64,000 nt of DNA from Sphaerothrix gracilis (GTDB taxonomy: Bacteria > Cyanobacteriota > Cyanobacteriia > Phormidesmidales > Phormidesmidaceae). Both the position numbers and the translations under genes were made by a program. Location of the stretch: assembly GCF_030405905.1 (NCBI RefSeq), contig NZ_JASATW010000004.1, positions 124,001 through 188,000 on the forward strand. Direction: 5' to 3'. Within the stretch, counting starts at the first letter, position 1. Each line of letters opens with the position of its first letter. The notes beneath the pieces are model-generated. The model saw only the letters and a list, made by a program, of their open reading frames with translations, had not been told where the DNA came from and did not search any database. Below are positions 26,106 to 35,125 of this stretch, piece after piece.

Positions 26106-27196
26106 GCTAGATAGCCCTCTACCAGCAGGTCGCTGCCAATCATTTGCCAGTGTAGGCGCTCTAGCGGTCGGGCCTGTGTCATCGCCGTTAAACCCAAGTC
26201 TCCTACCGGGGATGGTGCACCTTGACCACCAATAATCTTGGGTGCGACAAAGGCCAAAACTTTTTGTACGGCTGCAGCGGCGATCGCCGCTGCGGCCAGT
26301 CGTCCGCCACACTCCCACAGTACAGATAGTAGTTGGCGCTGATATAGATATTCCATCGCAGTTGCCGGCGTCAGGGAATCTAACGCTACCACCTCTACCC
26401 CTTTTTGCCTAAGCTGATCTTGCAGTTGGGGATTAGCGCCGGTTTGGGTAAGCACCAGAGTTTTAGCAACTTCAACCTGCCAGAGATTAGCCGTGAGCGG
26501 CAAGTTGAGCTGCTGGCTCATCACGACCCGCAGCGGATTGCGATCGCTTTGGCCGTGGCTGGTGAGATGGGGGTTATCCCGCCGCAGCGTATTGCCGCCG
26601 ATGATGACGGCGTCACAGACAGCCCGTAGCTGATGCACCCTCGTTCGAGCCGCCGGGCCGGTCACCCAGGCGCTGTGTCCAGACGTTGCCGCAATCTTGC
26701 CGTCCAAAGTCATGGCGTATTTGAGAATGCCGAAGGGGCGATGGTGCTGAATTCGATGGACGAAAGCCTCATTAAGCTGTAGGCAGGCCGCTTCTTCTAA
26801 ACCGACTATCACCTCAAGACCGGCTTCTCGCAGGCGGGCAACGCCCTGACCCGAAACGCGCTCATCGGGATCAATCATGCCGACATAAACCCGGCGAATA
26901 CCAGCCTGAATCACGGCTTCGGTGCAGGGGGGGGTGCGCCCATAGTGATTGCAGGGTTCCAAATTAACATAGAGGGTGCCCCCAACGGCGCGATCGCCTG
27001 CGGCTCTGAGCGCAAAGACCTCTGCGTGAGGCTGCCCGGCCTGAGGATGATATCCCTCTCCCACCACCTCAGTCTCCTGAGTGATGACTGCACCTACCAG
27101 CGGATTGGGAGCCGTATAACCTGCTGCCTGCTGCGCTAGGGATAAACAGCGCTGCATCATGGCGCGATTGAAATCGGTAAACAAAGCGGTACTCAC
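26102..27196 (-). CDS. ribD: Bifunctional riboflavin biosynthesis protein RibD
   Basis: Riboflavin pathway enzyme of 364 residues. The N-terminal deaminase domain (1-145) has the zinc site HAEVFAL and PCNHYGRTPPC. The C-terminal reductase domain (about 148-364) starts FGILKYAMTLDGKIAATSGHSAWVTG. It converts diaminohydroxyphosphoribosylaminopyrimidine to the ribitylamino precursor using NADPH. Length is standard. The GTG at 27196 is the likely start; an ATG pair 12 codons in is an alternative. No other rib genes are adjacent. Confidence 0.95.
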   Translation of the reverse strand: MSTALFTDFNRAMMQRCLSLAQQAAGYTAPNPLVGAVITQETEVVGEGYHPQAGQPHAEVFALRAAGDRAVGGTLYVNLEPCNHYGRTPPCTEAVIQAGIRRVYVGMIDPDERVSGQGVARLREAGLEVIVGLEEAACLQLNEAFVHRIQHHRPFGILKYAMTLDGKIAATSGHSAWVTGPAARTRVHQLRAVCDAVIIGGNTLRRDNPHLTSHGQSDRNPLRVVMSQQLNLPLTANLWQVEVAKTLVLTQTGANPQLQDQLRQKGVEVVALDSLTPATAMEYLYQRQLLSVLWECGGRLAAAAIAAAAVQKVLAFVAPKIIGGQGAPSPVGDLGLTAMTQARPLERLHWQMIGSDLLVEGYLA

Positions 27197-27654
27197 TCTT
27201 GCGGCTGCGAAGCTTCTGTCTCAGCCTATCGCAGATGCACGGCCCCTTTGCGCTCTAGCGACTGTACGTTTAGACCCCAGGAACCTAAATGGGCGGTTTG
27301 GGGTCATGTGTCATACAGCCAACTGTCGTTGCTACAGTTATTGAGGTTGGTCAGTCAGCTTTTAGCAGGCTGCTGCTGGCAGGAAGCGATCGCCGCCAAT
27401 GGGCTAGGTTGCTATCATTGCAGTCTCTTGACTACGGAGCGAACGCCAAAGAAAGCGTTGGTAGAAACCCTTAGAATTTTTGAAAAAACAGTCTGGATTT
27501 AATCCCCTATCCAGTCAATCTATTTAGCGAAATTTTCCAGCTTCAAGTATTAGAAATCTCGCTTTGATAAACCAAGTTAACTGTTAGGCTATGGCTGTAT
27601 ACAAGCCTGCTACAGCGTTTTTTTGTCTTTTTTGCCAACAGGATAGAAAAAAGT
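27197..27654. other. ribD leader region with hairpin
   Basis: No convincing gene lies here; short overlapping plus-strand frames (27159-27502) look random. The hairpin at 27273-27305 sits about 77-109 bases upstream of ribD on its own strand. I see no sequence that matches an FMN riboswitch core. The region downstream of the small membrane protein gene (27655) is A/T-rich. Confidence 0.5.
27273..27305 (-). repeat. Hairpin in the ribD leader
   Basis: Outer arms GACCCCA/TGGGGTC and inner arms AACC/GGTT with a two-base bulge form a stable stem in the ribD 5' region. There is no uridine run after it on the ribD strand. It could be a leader structure or a cryptic palindromic repeat. Confidence 0.55.
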
Positions 27655-27867
27655 TTAGGCAGAAGCCCACTCTGTATCTTTTTCCTGATGAGTTCTTTGA
27701 AAAACTTTCTTGTACAGAATAGACGGCAGCGTTATCGGCCAGAGAACAGTCGCTAGAAAGATTACCAGCCATAGGCCCATATCGGCCTTATCAGCGGCTT
27801 CGTCCTTCACCAGGCCACGTAGCAAAACTGAAAAAACAAAGGAAGCAGGTAAAAAATAAAACATCAT
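27655..27867 (-). CDS. Small membrane protein of unknown function
   Basis: Frame of 70 residues with two clear hydrophobic helices (about 2-19, FYFLPASFVFSVLLRGL, and 31-52, MGLWLVIFLATVLWPITLPSI) separated by a charged loop KDEAADKAD, and a charged C-terminal tail. The positive-inside pattern (KKVFQRTHQEK) and codon use look real. I have no recognised family; it resembles unnamed cyanobacterial small membrane proteins. It stands alone. Confidence 0.55.
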   Translation of the reverse strand: MMFYFLPASFVFSVLLRGLVKDEAADKADMGLWLVIFLATVLWPITLPSILYKKVFQRTHQEKDTEWASA

Positions 27868-28257
27868 CTTTAGTAAAGCTGAGAAGGTCTTCTGTTATGA
27901 ATTAGTCTCCCTTTTTTCTGCCAGAAAGGCTTGGGAAAGATTACTGATTTTTGAGTCAGTGTATATGCGGAAACTGAGTGCCTACAGGCTCCGTAGATCC
28001 CACAAATTTTCTCAAGCTAATTACTTAGAAGCGGCGCAACCAGTGTTATTCTTACTTTTCAGTCAGCTAATTTAATTCAAACAAGCGCGTACTCTGAATA
28101 AATTTTCCAGTTTGCCTCTAAAGACAGATATCAGAGCAAATTTATTTGAATAGCATCTGTTACAGCTTGTTAAGCCAAAAGTATCCTTGAATTAGCTTAG
28201 ATGCTTGACTACGGGTTTAGCGACTTGCCTATTTTAGTTATCAGGTGATAGATCGAC
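27868..28257. other. Intergenic region upstream of the MscS gene
   Basis: An AT-rich 390 bp divergent region that must hold the promoters of the small membrane protein gene and the MscS gene. I see no reading frame, repeat or terminator. Confidence 0.45.
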
Positions 28258-30060
28258 ATGGCTTTTTTCCACTTCATCTATCCAGCAAGTGGTAGCAGCT
28301 TTCGCCGCAAGCGACGATGGCTGGCTGCTTTAGTTGGCGTCTTGGTCAGCATGACCTTAGTTCTGCTGCCTGTGACGTCTACAGCCCAGACGGAATCCCC
28401 AATCACAAATGCAATTCCGCAGGCTGTGGAGAATTTAGTCCCGCCTAGTCTGCAGGATCTAGCGGTTTTCAACAGCGATCTCAATTCAGCTCCGGTCGAT
28501 CTAGATGGTCGCACTATTTTCTACGTAGCGGCCCCGATAGAAGGAGAAACCGACAATGAGGTGATTTCAGCCGCGAGGCGTTCTTGGGAGATTGAACAGC
28601 GGCTGCGAGAGTTTGCCCAGCAGGACTACAGCGCCGAGAGCCTACAGGTAACTTGGGAAGTAGAAGAGGCCAGCAACCAGCCCATTATTTATATCAACGG
28701 CAATTTTCTGATGACGGTGACGGCGGCTGACGCTCAGCTCAGAGGTTTGCAAGATCTAACTATTCGCGCCCAGGAGCTAACTCGCTTAATCCGCACGGCT
28801 CTTATTCGCTTTAAGCAAGAGCGTCAGCCAGCTTACCTGCGACGACAGCTTTACATTGTTGGCGGTGGACTGATTTTGGCTGTGCTCCTCAGCTTGGCGA
28901 TCGCCAGCCTACAGCATCTCTTAGGGCGGCGGCGGCGTAGGTGCAATCAGGCTCTCAGTCAGTTTGAGACTGCGCTCGCCTCCGATCCCTCTGCTGACAA
29001 CTCAACAGCTTTGAGAGAGCAACTGCACCACCGACAGCAGTTCAACATTCTAGATGTCCAGCGACGACTGCTGATCTTAGGACAGATTGTGCTGTGGGTT
29101 AGCGCTGTTATCTTAGTCATTGGCCTGTTTCCCTACACGCGCTGGATACAGCCTATTCTGCTAGATATTTTGAAGCTGCCCGTCAAGCTAGTGCTGCTGG
29201 TTGTGGCGCTTTACAGTCTGATTCGGCTGGGCAATGTGCTCATTGATCGCTTCTGTATTGCCCTGCAGGATCGAGCCAACTGGGTGCCAGAGCGATCGCA
29301 GCGGCTTTCGCTACGCCTGTTTACTTTTTCACAAATTGCTAAAAGCATCATGGCTTCGGCCCTGATTGCCATAGGGTTTTTAGTGGCGCTGTCTATGGTG
29401 GGGGTCAGAATTGCGCCGCTGCTGGCAGGTGCTGGAATTTTAGGTTTAGCGATTTCATTTGCCTCCCAAAGTTTGATCAAGGACATCATTAACGGCTTCT
29501 TGATCGTTTTAGAGGATCAGTACGGCGTCGGTGACGTAGTGGTGATTGGTGAAGTGGCGGGCTTTGTGGAAACGATGAATTTGCGGATTACGCAGCTCCG
29601 CAATGAAGAAGGCCGTTTGATTACAATTCCAAACGGACAAATTGCGGTGGTGCAGAACCTTTCTAAGGAATGGTCGCGAGTCGATGTCACTATAGCGGTA
29701 GATCCCAAAGCTGATTTAGATCGGGCGATTGCCGTCATTGATCGCGTTGCCCATGAAATGAGCCAGGATAGCCGCTGGCAGCCCCTGATTCTGGAGCCGC
29801 CGCTGATGTTAGGGGTAGATCGTCTAGATCACTTTGGCGCAGCTATTCGAGTCTGGATCAAGACGCTGCCGCTAAAGCAGTGGGACGTGGCCCGCGAATA
29901 CCGCAGACGGCTGAAGCTTGCCTTTGATGTTGCTCACATTCCCATTGGGGTGCCCCACCAGTTTGTGCAAATCAATGCGCCCGCAGCTGGCAGCGGTCAG
30001 AGCGAACAGGTGGGTAACAGCCACGTCAATGGCTCATCCTATTCAATGACGCATCAGTAG
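28258..30060 (+). CDS. MscS-type mechanosensitive channel
   Basis: Protein of 600 residues. A signal peptide or N-terminal helix (about 20-43) is followed by a periplasmic region (45-195), a helix (about 198-220), helices at 275-300 and 305-330, and the MscS core at 365-590. The pore-lining helix reads PLLAGAGILGLAISFASQSLIKDIINGFLIVLED, then the beta domain GVGDVVVIGEVAGFVETMNLRITQLRNEEGRLITIPNGQI. It should release solutes on hypo-osmotic shock. The long periplasmic part is typical of larger cyanobacterial MscS homologues. It lies on its own. Start ATG 28258. Confidence 0.93.
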   Translation: MAFFHFIYPASGSSFRRKRRWLAALVGVLVSMTLVLLPVTSTAQTESPITNAIPQAVENLVPPSLQDLAVFNSDLNSAPVDLDGRTIFYVAAPIEGETDNEVISAARRSWEIEQRLREFAQQDYSAESLQVTWEVEEASNQPIIYINGNFLMTVTAADAQLRGLQDLTIRAQELTRLIRTALIRFKQERQPAYLRRQLYIVGGGLILAVLLSLAIASLQHLLGRRRRRCNQALSQFETALASDPSADNSTALREQLHHRQQFNILDVQRRLLILGQIVLWVSAVILVIGLFPYTRWIQPILLDILKLPVKLVLLVVALYSLIRLGNVLIDRFCIALQDRANWVPERSQRLSLRLFTFSQIAKSIMASALIAIGFLVALSMVGVRIAPLLAGAGILGLAISFASQSLIKDIINGFLIVLEDQYGVGDVVVIGEVAGFVETMNLRITQLRNEEGRLITIPNGQIAVVQNLSKEWSRVDVTIAVDPKADLDRAIAVIDRVAHEMSQDSRWQPLILEPPLMLGVDRLDHFGAAIRVWIKTLPLKQWDVAREYRRRLKLAFDVAHIPIGVPHQFVQINAPAAGSGQSEQVGNSHVNGSSYSMTHQ

Positions 30061-30101
30061 CTCTGCGCGCCGGGGGACCTTGGGTTTTAGGAGGCCAGCT
30101 T

Positions 30102-30761
30102 TTAGGAGGCCAGCGTCGAAGTCATTGCTTGCGACAATAGCTGTTGCACTTCCTGATCGCTGGTCTGCGAAAAGTCTTCGTACCACAGGCTAATGGAGTA
30201 AAGGCTGTCGGGAAGCTTCAGGCAGACAAGATTATCGACCTGCGGCTTTAAGACGGCCGCAGTCGAGCTAGGCGCAACGGGGACTGCAACAATGATTTGA
30301 GCCGGGGACTGATACTTAATCGCCGCGATCGCTGCTCTTATGGTAGAGCCGGTAGCAATGCCGTCGTCTACTACGATCACGGAGCGATCGCGTAGATGGG
30401 GAAAAGGCCGACTGCCGCGATAGCAGCGATCGCGACGGGCCAATTCTTGCTGTTCGTGGCGAGTCACCTGCTCTACTGCCTGCGGGGACAGATCGAGGCT
30501 GGCGAGAATTTCCTGATTGAGAATGCGGATATTAGGGCTAGCGATCGCCCCCATTGCCAGTTCTGGGCGATCGGGCACGCCCAGCTTGCGCACAAGGCAA
30601 AGATCTAGCGGCACCTGTAAAGCTGTGGCTATCTCGTAGGCTACAGGCACGCCCCCCCTGGGTAAAGCCAGGACAATCACGTCTGGGCGCTGAGCGTACT
30701 GAGATAGTTTTTGGGCTAGCTGTCGGCCTGCGTCAGTCCGGTTATGAAACCGTTCTTTCAT
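30102..30761 (-). CDS. Phosphoribosyltransferase family protein
   Basis: Protein of 219 residues of the type I PRTase fold. The PRPP-binding loop is VVDDGIATGSTIRAAI; the first part LALPRGGVPVAYEIATAL and LVRKLGVPDRPELAMGAIAS is typical of the uncharacterised predicted PRTases found with stress genes. The substrate is unknown. I chose ATG 30761, which has AAAGGGGG about ten bases upstream, over a longer frame that starts at 30848 inside the previous gene. It is the last gene of the minus-strand island. Confidence 0.85.
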   Translation of the reverse strand: MKERFHNRTDAGRQLAQKLSQYAQRPDVIVLALPRGGVPVAYEIATALQVPLDLCLVRKLGVPDRPELAMGAIASPNIRILNQEILASLDLSPQAVEQVTRHEQQELARRDRCYRGSRPFPHLRDRSVIVVDDGIATGSTIRAAIAAIKYQSPAQIIVAVPVAPSSTAAVLKPQVDNLVCLKLPDSLYSISLWYEDFSQTSDQEVQQLLSQAMTSTLAS

Positions 30762-30837
30762 GGCGATCGCCCCCTTTACTATTAGCTTATCGTTTTCCTG
30801 GGTCTGTGCTGTGACAGGTAACAAAACGCCAAAGGGT

Positions 30838-31755
30838 TCATGCAGCAATTACCGGAGACTCTACCTGCTCTAGCTCACCCATAAAGCGGCGCAGCAGGCC
30901 CGCTGTCACAGCCGGCAGCTCTAGCTGGGGCGTAAAGCCCACGTCGTCCCACTGATAAAAGATGCGTACGGCCTGCGGATTCATTTTGGCTAAGCGACTG
31001 CCTACCTCCGGCCCAGTGTACTCAGTCGATCGCCCCCAAATCATGGCGGTGGGAATAACTAGCTGTTCAATATACTCTGTCAGATCAAAGCAAAGGTCGC
31101 CCCGAACGAAGGCTAGGGCCGCATACTCGGCGTTAGGCTGCTGGGCTGACTGCAGGTAAGCTTCGACCATTTCGGTATAGACCCGATCGCCTTGGGCAAA
31201 CTGTCGCTGTTCTAAGAAACTGCGAATACCGAAACTGGTCGCTACGCCTGTCTTATAGAGAAACTGGTCGATGATGGGGGTGCCGGCGAGCTGGGTAAAA
31301 AAGTTGTCGCGGTAGTTGTTGTTAAACTCCAACAGGCCCGCCGCTGTAGTCAAAATCAGCCAACGAAACAGTTCTGGCCGGGCGATCGCGGCGCGAATCA
31401 TAAACGCGGCTGTCAGCGCCGAAGCAATAACCCGCGTCGGTCCCTGGCTCACCTGGGGCAAAAACTCCAAAATTGCGGTGATGAAGTCTTCAGGAATGTA
31501 CTTGCGTTCTGGGTGAGCCGAGCGGCCCCAGCCAATCAGGTCAGGGGCAATGATGCGAAACTCGGAGGCAAACGCCGGATAGACCTTTGACCATTCGTAG
31601 GCGGAAGAGCCACCGCCAAAACCGTGAAAGAAGACCAGCGTTTCAGCGGCGTCTGACAGGGTACTTTGCCAGGGTTCCGCTTTGTTGGTGTAGTACACCA
31701 TTTCCCCCAGCGTCGTCGGTACCGCTTCTTGGACAAAGCCTTTAGGAATAAACAT
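30838..31755 (-). CDS. Alpha/beta hydrolase fold protein lacking the catalytic triad
   Basis: Protein of 305 residues with a clear alpha/beta hydrolase framework: ETLVFFHGFGGGSSAYEW (oxyanion loop) and FRIIAPDLIGWGRSAHPE. The nucleophile elbow is ASALTA, where the expected GxSxG serine is alanine. The acid position (WGRSTEYTGPE) has no Asp, and the terminal His position is phenylalanine (VGFTPQLELP). It is therefore probably a non-enzymatic scaffold or a hydrolase with a moved nucleophile (the Ser just before the elbow). Its ATG overlaps the stop of the coiled-coil gene (TAATG), so the two are translationally coupled. No signal peptide is seen. Confidence 0.85.
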   Translation of the reverse strand: MFIPKGFVQEAVPTTLGEMVYYTNKAEPWQSTLSDAAETLVFFHGFGGGSSAYEWSKVYPAFASEFRIIAPDLIGWGRSAHPERKYIPEDFITAILEFLPQVSQGPTRVIASALTAAFMIRAAIARPELFRWLILTTAAGLLEFNNNYRDNFFTQLAGTPIIDQFLYKTGVATSFGIRSFLEQRQFAQGDRVYTEMVEAYLQSAQQPNAEYAALAFVRGDLCFDLTEYIEQLVIPTAMIWGRSTEYTGPEVGSRLAKMNPQAVRIFYQWDDVGFTPQLELPAVTAGLLRRFMGELEQVESPVIAA

Positions 31756-32543
31756 TACTTCAGAGAAGAGTTGGAAGAGTCGCTATCGGTCAAAACGCTG
31801 GAAGACGTCTGCCAGAGTTCGCGCAGTTTACGCTTGATATCTTGCTCTTTGCGGGCTAGCGCCTGACCCGCCTCAGCCAGCTTTTGCTGAAACTCAGAAT
31901 GCTTAGCCTGGACGTTGCTGCTGAGTTCTTCACCCTGAGGTCGAATGCCTTCGTACCAGCTATTGGCCTTGTCGAGGTGCTGCTGAATATCGTCGTAGCG
32001 CTCGCCGTAGCGGGCTGCTAGATTGGCCTGCAAAATTGAGAGCTGGGTTTGTAGCTGGGCGTAGCGCTTTTGCAGTAGGCTAGCCTCTTCGCTGTTCTTG
32101 ACGGCGGCGATAGCTGAGGCAATGGTGTCTTTCAGCTCGCTAGAATTTTCCTGCGTGGTGAGCTGCACATCATCTAAAATCTCTTCCGCCTCAACTTCAA
32201 TCGCTTTTTCTTCTTCAGCAATCTTGGTCTGTAACTGCTCAATTTCAGCTTGGGTTTGAGCAATAAACTGGCGGCGTCTTTGACTGATGGCTTCTAAACC
32301 CCCTTCTAAAGAAGCTTCAATGTCAGACCTTAAATCACTGCCGCGATCGCGGAAAGAATCTACTACAGCAGCGATCGCATCTTTGAAAATAATCCGAATT
32401 TCCTGCGTTCCTTCCTTTAGCTCAGCTGACGCCTGAGACACCGCGTTGCGCACAATATCTTTGAGGCGATCGCCCCGTAGCTTGCCTGTTTCTTTGGCCT
32501 GCTGAATATCAGTTTGAATTCGATCTTTAATATTGTCAGCCAT
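31755..32543 (-). CDS. Coiled-coil protein of unknown function
   Basis: Protein of 262 residues, almost wholly helical and highly charged. Amphipathic helices at residues 1-75 (KDIVRNAVSQASAELKEGTQEIRIIFKDAIAAVVDSF) are followed by coiled coils at about 85-125 and 145-245 (AQTQAEIEQLQTKIAEEEKAIEVEAEEI, YAQLQTQLSILQANLAARY) and a Ser/Asp-rich tail. It lacks membrane segments or a signal peptide. The first part resembles apolipoprotein-like amphipathic repeats that bind membranes. Its stop overlaps the start of the pseudo-hydrolase gene, so a joint role is likely. I do not recognise the family. Confidence 0.75.
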   Translation of the reverse strand: MADNIKDRIQTDIQQAKETGKLRGDRLKDIVRNAVSQASAELKEGTQEIRIIFKDAIAAVVDSFRDRGSDLRSDIEASLEGGLEAISQRRRQFIAQTQAEIEQLQTKIAEEEKAIEVEAEEILDDVQLTTQENSSELKDTIASAIAAVKNSEEASLLQKRYAQLQTQLSILQANLAARYGERYDDIQQHLDKANSWYEGIRPQGEELSSNVQAKHSEFQQKLAEAGQALARKEQDIKRKLRELWQTSSSVLTDSDSSNSSLK

Positions 32544-32865
32544 AGTATTTTGCCTAAGTTATCTAAAAAATTTACGAATCTGCTTAAAATGCTTGTGATT
32601 AAGTACGTGGCCATAAATTCACGTAGCGTAACGCCTCGAAGCTTAGTAGAACGGCGCGTTGTAGCTTCGCCTACTACACCCGACAGCATCGTTTGCCTTT
32701 GGCCATTTACTTAAAAGCTGTGAAAATAACAATTCAATTGAGTTAAAGAAGCTTTGCTAAGCTCTATCGGGGTACAAGACTGCAGGTAATATTGCCCTCT
32801 TCATCTAGGGTGGCGCAATTTGTTCAAAGCGAACTCTTCCAGAGGACAGAAAGGTCTGAATTGCT
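32544..32865. other. Intergenic region with small inverted repeats
   Basis: Between the topoisomerase gene and the coiled-coil gene. The segment 32610-32690 carries several short complementary pieces (AACGC/GCGTT, GTAG/CTAC, GCTTCG/CGAAGC) of the kind found in small palindromic cyanobacterial repeats. The start of the coiled-coil transcript lies here too. I see no reading frame to support. Confidence 0.45.
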
Positions 32866-33918
32866 TTAGGTTTTGTCAAGTTTTTTCAGAATTCTGAGCA
32901 CGGCAGCTTCGGGGGGGCGCAGTTGGACTGGGTTCTCAGCCGACTTGGCTGCTAGCGCCTCTTTCACAATAGGAATCAGCCAGTCTTCGCTGTAGGCTGA
33001 AAGTATGCCGGGATGCACGTAGTATTTGCGGCAGGTAGCAGCGCGATTACCGAGCTGTTTAGCCACGGCTTTGATAGCCTGCACAATGTTGTGCTGGGCG
33101 CGTTTTTCAGTTTCAAACGGGCCTAGCTTAGTCAGCTCCTGGGCTGCTAATACCGTCCCGGCCCAGGTGCGAAACTCCTTGGCGGTGAAATCTTCGCCAG
33201 TAGCCTGCCGCAGATAGGCATTGACGTCGCCGGAATCAACCGTTTGGCGATCGCCCGCCTCATCGAAATACTGAAACAGCTCGTAGCCCGGAATATCGCG
33301 GCAGCGCTTAACGATTTGGGCCAAACGCGGATCGTCTAGCTCAATCTCATGCTCGACGCCGCTTTTGCCGCGAAACTGGAACCGCACGCCCTGCTGGGAA
33401 AACTCGACGTGGCGATCGCGCAGCGTTGTTAAGCCAAACGACTTGTTCTCCTGAGCATACTCCGGGTTACCAATCCGGATCAGCGTGGTTTCTAGCAGCC
33501 TGACAATCGTGGCTAAAACTTTTTCTCGCGAGAGCTGCGGACTTTGAATGTGCTGATCGACGTGGGATCGCAAATCCGGCAGTACTGTGCCAAAAGGCAG
33601 CAGGCGCTCAAACTTGGCCTGGTTGCGCACCTGACGCCACTGGGGATGGTAGCGATACTGCTTACGGCCTTTGGCATCGCGGCCTGTGGCCTGCAGGTGT
33701 CCCTGAGGGTCTGGGCAAATCCACACCTCAGACCAGGAGGGCGGAATAGCCAGCGCATCCAAGCGATCGCGCACCTGCTGATCTTGTATATGCTGACCCT
33801 CGGCATCGAGATAGGTAAAGCCCCGTCCCCAAGGACGCCGCTCAATACCGGGGTCGGCATCGCTGACATAGTGCAGTCCTGCCTGCTGAGCTGACTTTTC
33901 AGGATCAACAAGGGGCAA
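32866..33918 (-). CDS. DNA topoisomerase IB (poxvirus/eukaryotic-like)
   Basis: Topoisomerase of 350 residues that relaxes supercoils by a 3'-phosphotyrosyl intermediate. It has the N-terminal DNA-binding part (RPWGRGFTYLDAEG, GRKQYRYHPQWR) and the catalytic domain with KEFRTWAGT, and the active-site tyrosine in CRKYYVHPG near residue 305. Bacterial type IB enzymes are sporadic and often sit with stress genes. The start is TTG 33918, supported by a perfect AAGGAG seven bases upstream. It lies 14 bp after the DUF937 stop on the same strand. Confidence 0.92.
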   Translation of the reverse strand: MPLVDPEKSAQQAGLHYVSDADPGIERRPWGRGFTYLDAEGQHIQDQQVRDRLDALAIPPSWSEVWICPDPQGHLQATGRDAKGRKQYRYHPQWRQVRNQAKFERLLPFGTVLPDLRSHVDQHIQSPQLSREKVLATIVRLLETTLIRIGNPEYAQENKSFGLTTLRDRHVEFSQQGVRFQFRGKSGVEHEIELDDPRLAQIVKRCRDIPGYELFQYFDEAGDRQTVDSGDVNAYLRQATGEDFTAKEFRTWAGTVLAAQELTKLGPFETEKRAQHNIVQAIKAVAKQLGNRAATCRKYYVHPGILSAYSEDWLIPIVKEALAAKSAENPVQLRPPEAAVLRILKKLDKT

Positions 33919-33932
33919 AACTGTCTCCTTAC

Positions 33933-34469
33933 TTAGGCGCGACGATTTTGATTGAGGTACTGACCGGCCATTGCCATCGCATCGCCAATGTCAAAGTCGC
34001 CATCGCGATCGGTATCGAGGAAAGCGCTGAGCACCGAGTTGCTTTGGCGCGGACCAGACTGGCTCACGGCTCCGGTCTTCAGCAGGTTGAGGATAACGGG
34101 GACTAAAATTGGCAGCATGGCCTGAATCGTACCGGCATTTATCCCCGTTTTTTGGGATGCTTCCTGTACTATTTGACCTTGCTGCTGCGGGTTGAAAAGA
34201 GCCTGGACGGCGCTTTGATTGGGGGAGACGCCGCTGTAGCGGTTGACCAGGGATTCAGCCTGTTCTTCACCCTGAGTTTGCCGCGTTTGCTTCAGGTTGG
34301 AACGCACATAGCCGCCTACGATGGAAGCTAAAGTTTGGGTGGTGGCGGGGGGAACGCCCTGGCTCTGAGCTAAGGCTTGAACCGTGCTAAGGATGCTGTC
34401 AATCTGGCCGGTATTGGCTTCTCGCTCCGGGCTATTAACGGCGTCAACAATGCGATCAAAAAGTCCCAT
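33933..34469 (-). CDS. DUF937/YidB-like protein with an EF-hand-like tail
   Basis: Protein of 178 residues. The N-terminal MGLFDRIVDAV and the helical body with two repeats (residues 20-75 and 85-130) are typical of DUF937. The tail contains LDTDRDGDFDIGDAM, which matches the calcium-binding EF-hand loop DxDxDGxxDxxD. Family members are of unknown role but are often stress-associated. It is 14 bp upstream of the topoisomerase start, so it is probably in the same transcript. Confidence 0.82.
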   Translation of the reverse strand: MGLFDRIVDAVNSPEREANTGQIDSILSTVQALAQSQGVPPATTQTLASIVGGYVRSNLKQTRQTQGEEQAESLVNRYSGVSPNQSAVQALFNPQQQGQIVQEASQKTGINAGTIQAMLPILVPVILNLLKTGAVSQSGPRQSNSVLSAFLDTDRDGDFDIGDAMAMAGQYLNQNRRA

Positions 34470-34564
34470 AAGAATTAAGTTCTAAGTAAGAATGGCAATT
34501 TTAGTTGGATAGGGGTGCACTAGCGTACACCCCCAGAATTATCATAAAAGTCGTCTAGGCTTAA

Positions 34565-35125
34565 CTAAGCTGAAACAGGTTGCTTAGTGGCGGCGATCGC
34601 TTCAATCATCTTTTGATTGAAGGCCGGAATATCATCCGGATTGCGGCTAGTAATCAGACCGCGATCGTTCACGACTTGCTGATCAACCCAGAGACCGCCT
34701 GCGTTTTGCAGATCAGTCCGCAGTGAAGGCCAGGAGGTGAGTTTGCGGCCTTTAACGACATCGGCCTCAGCTAATGACCAGGGGCCGTGACAAATCGCTG
34801 CAACAGGCTTGTTAGCCTCAAAAAACGCTTTCACAAAAGCGATCGCTTTTTCATTCACCCGCAGTTGATCGGGGTTGACGGTGCCACCAGGCAGCAGCAG
34901 CGCGTCATAGGCGCTGGCTTTGGCTTTTTCCAGATCTACGTCTACGGGGAAGTAGTCGGCCTTGTCATAGTGATTCCAACCCTGAACGCGATCGCTCTCT
35001 GGCGACACAATATGGGTTTCAGCGCCGGCCTTGTCAAGGGCTTCACGGGGCTGGGTCAGCTCTACCTGCTCGAAGCCATTCGCCACGAGGATAGCGACTT
35101 TCTTACCGGTTAAGTCCTGTGCCAT
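34565..35125 (-). CDS. DJ-1/PfpI family protein (class I glutamine amidotransferase-like)
   Basis: Protein of 186 residues with the DJ-1/PfpI fold: KVAILVANGFEQVELTQPREAL at the start, and the nucleophile elbow AICHGPW with the catalytic Cys followed by His. The acidic partner lies in NGFEQVEL. Members are general-stress proteins (YhbO-like) with deglycase or chaperone activity proposed; activity here is unknown. The ATG at 35125 has AGAGG about ten bases upstream and is preferred to a start at 35173. Confidence 0.9.
   Translation of the reverse strand: MAQDLTGKKVAILVANGFEQVELTQPREALDKAGAETHIVSPESDRVQGWNHYDKADYFPVDVDLEKAKASAYDALLLPGGTVNPDQLRVNEKAIAFVKAFFEANKPVAAICHGPWSLAEADVVKGRKLTSWPSLRTDLQNAGGLWVDQQVVNDRGLITSRNPDDIPAFNQKMIEAIAATKQPVSA

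Noticed and set aside
27159..27502. Overlapping plus-strand frames before ribD
   Set aside because: Three mutually overlapping short frames, without pattern, typical of random open frames.
32417..32714. Frames across the coiled-coil gene start
   Set aside because: They run over a strongly coded coiled-coil gene and a repeat-like segment and have no conserved pattern.
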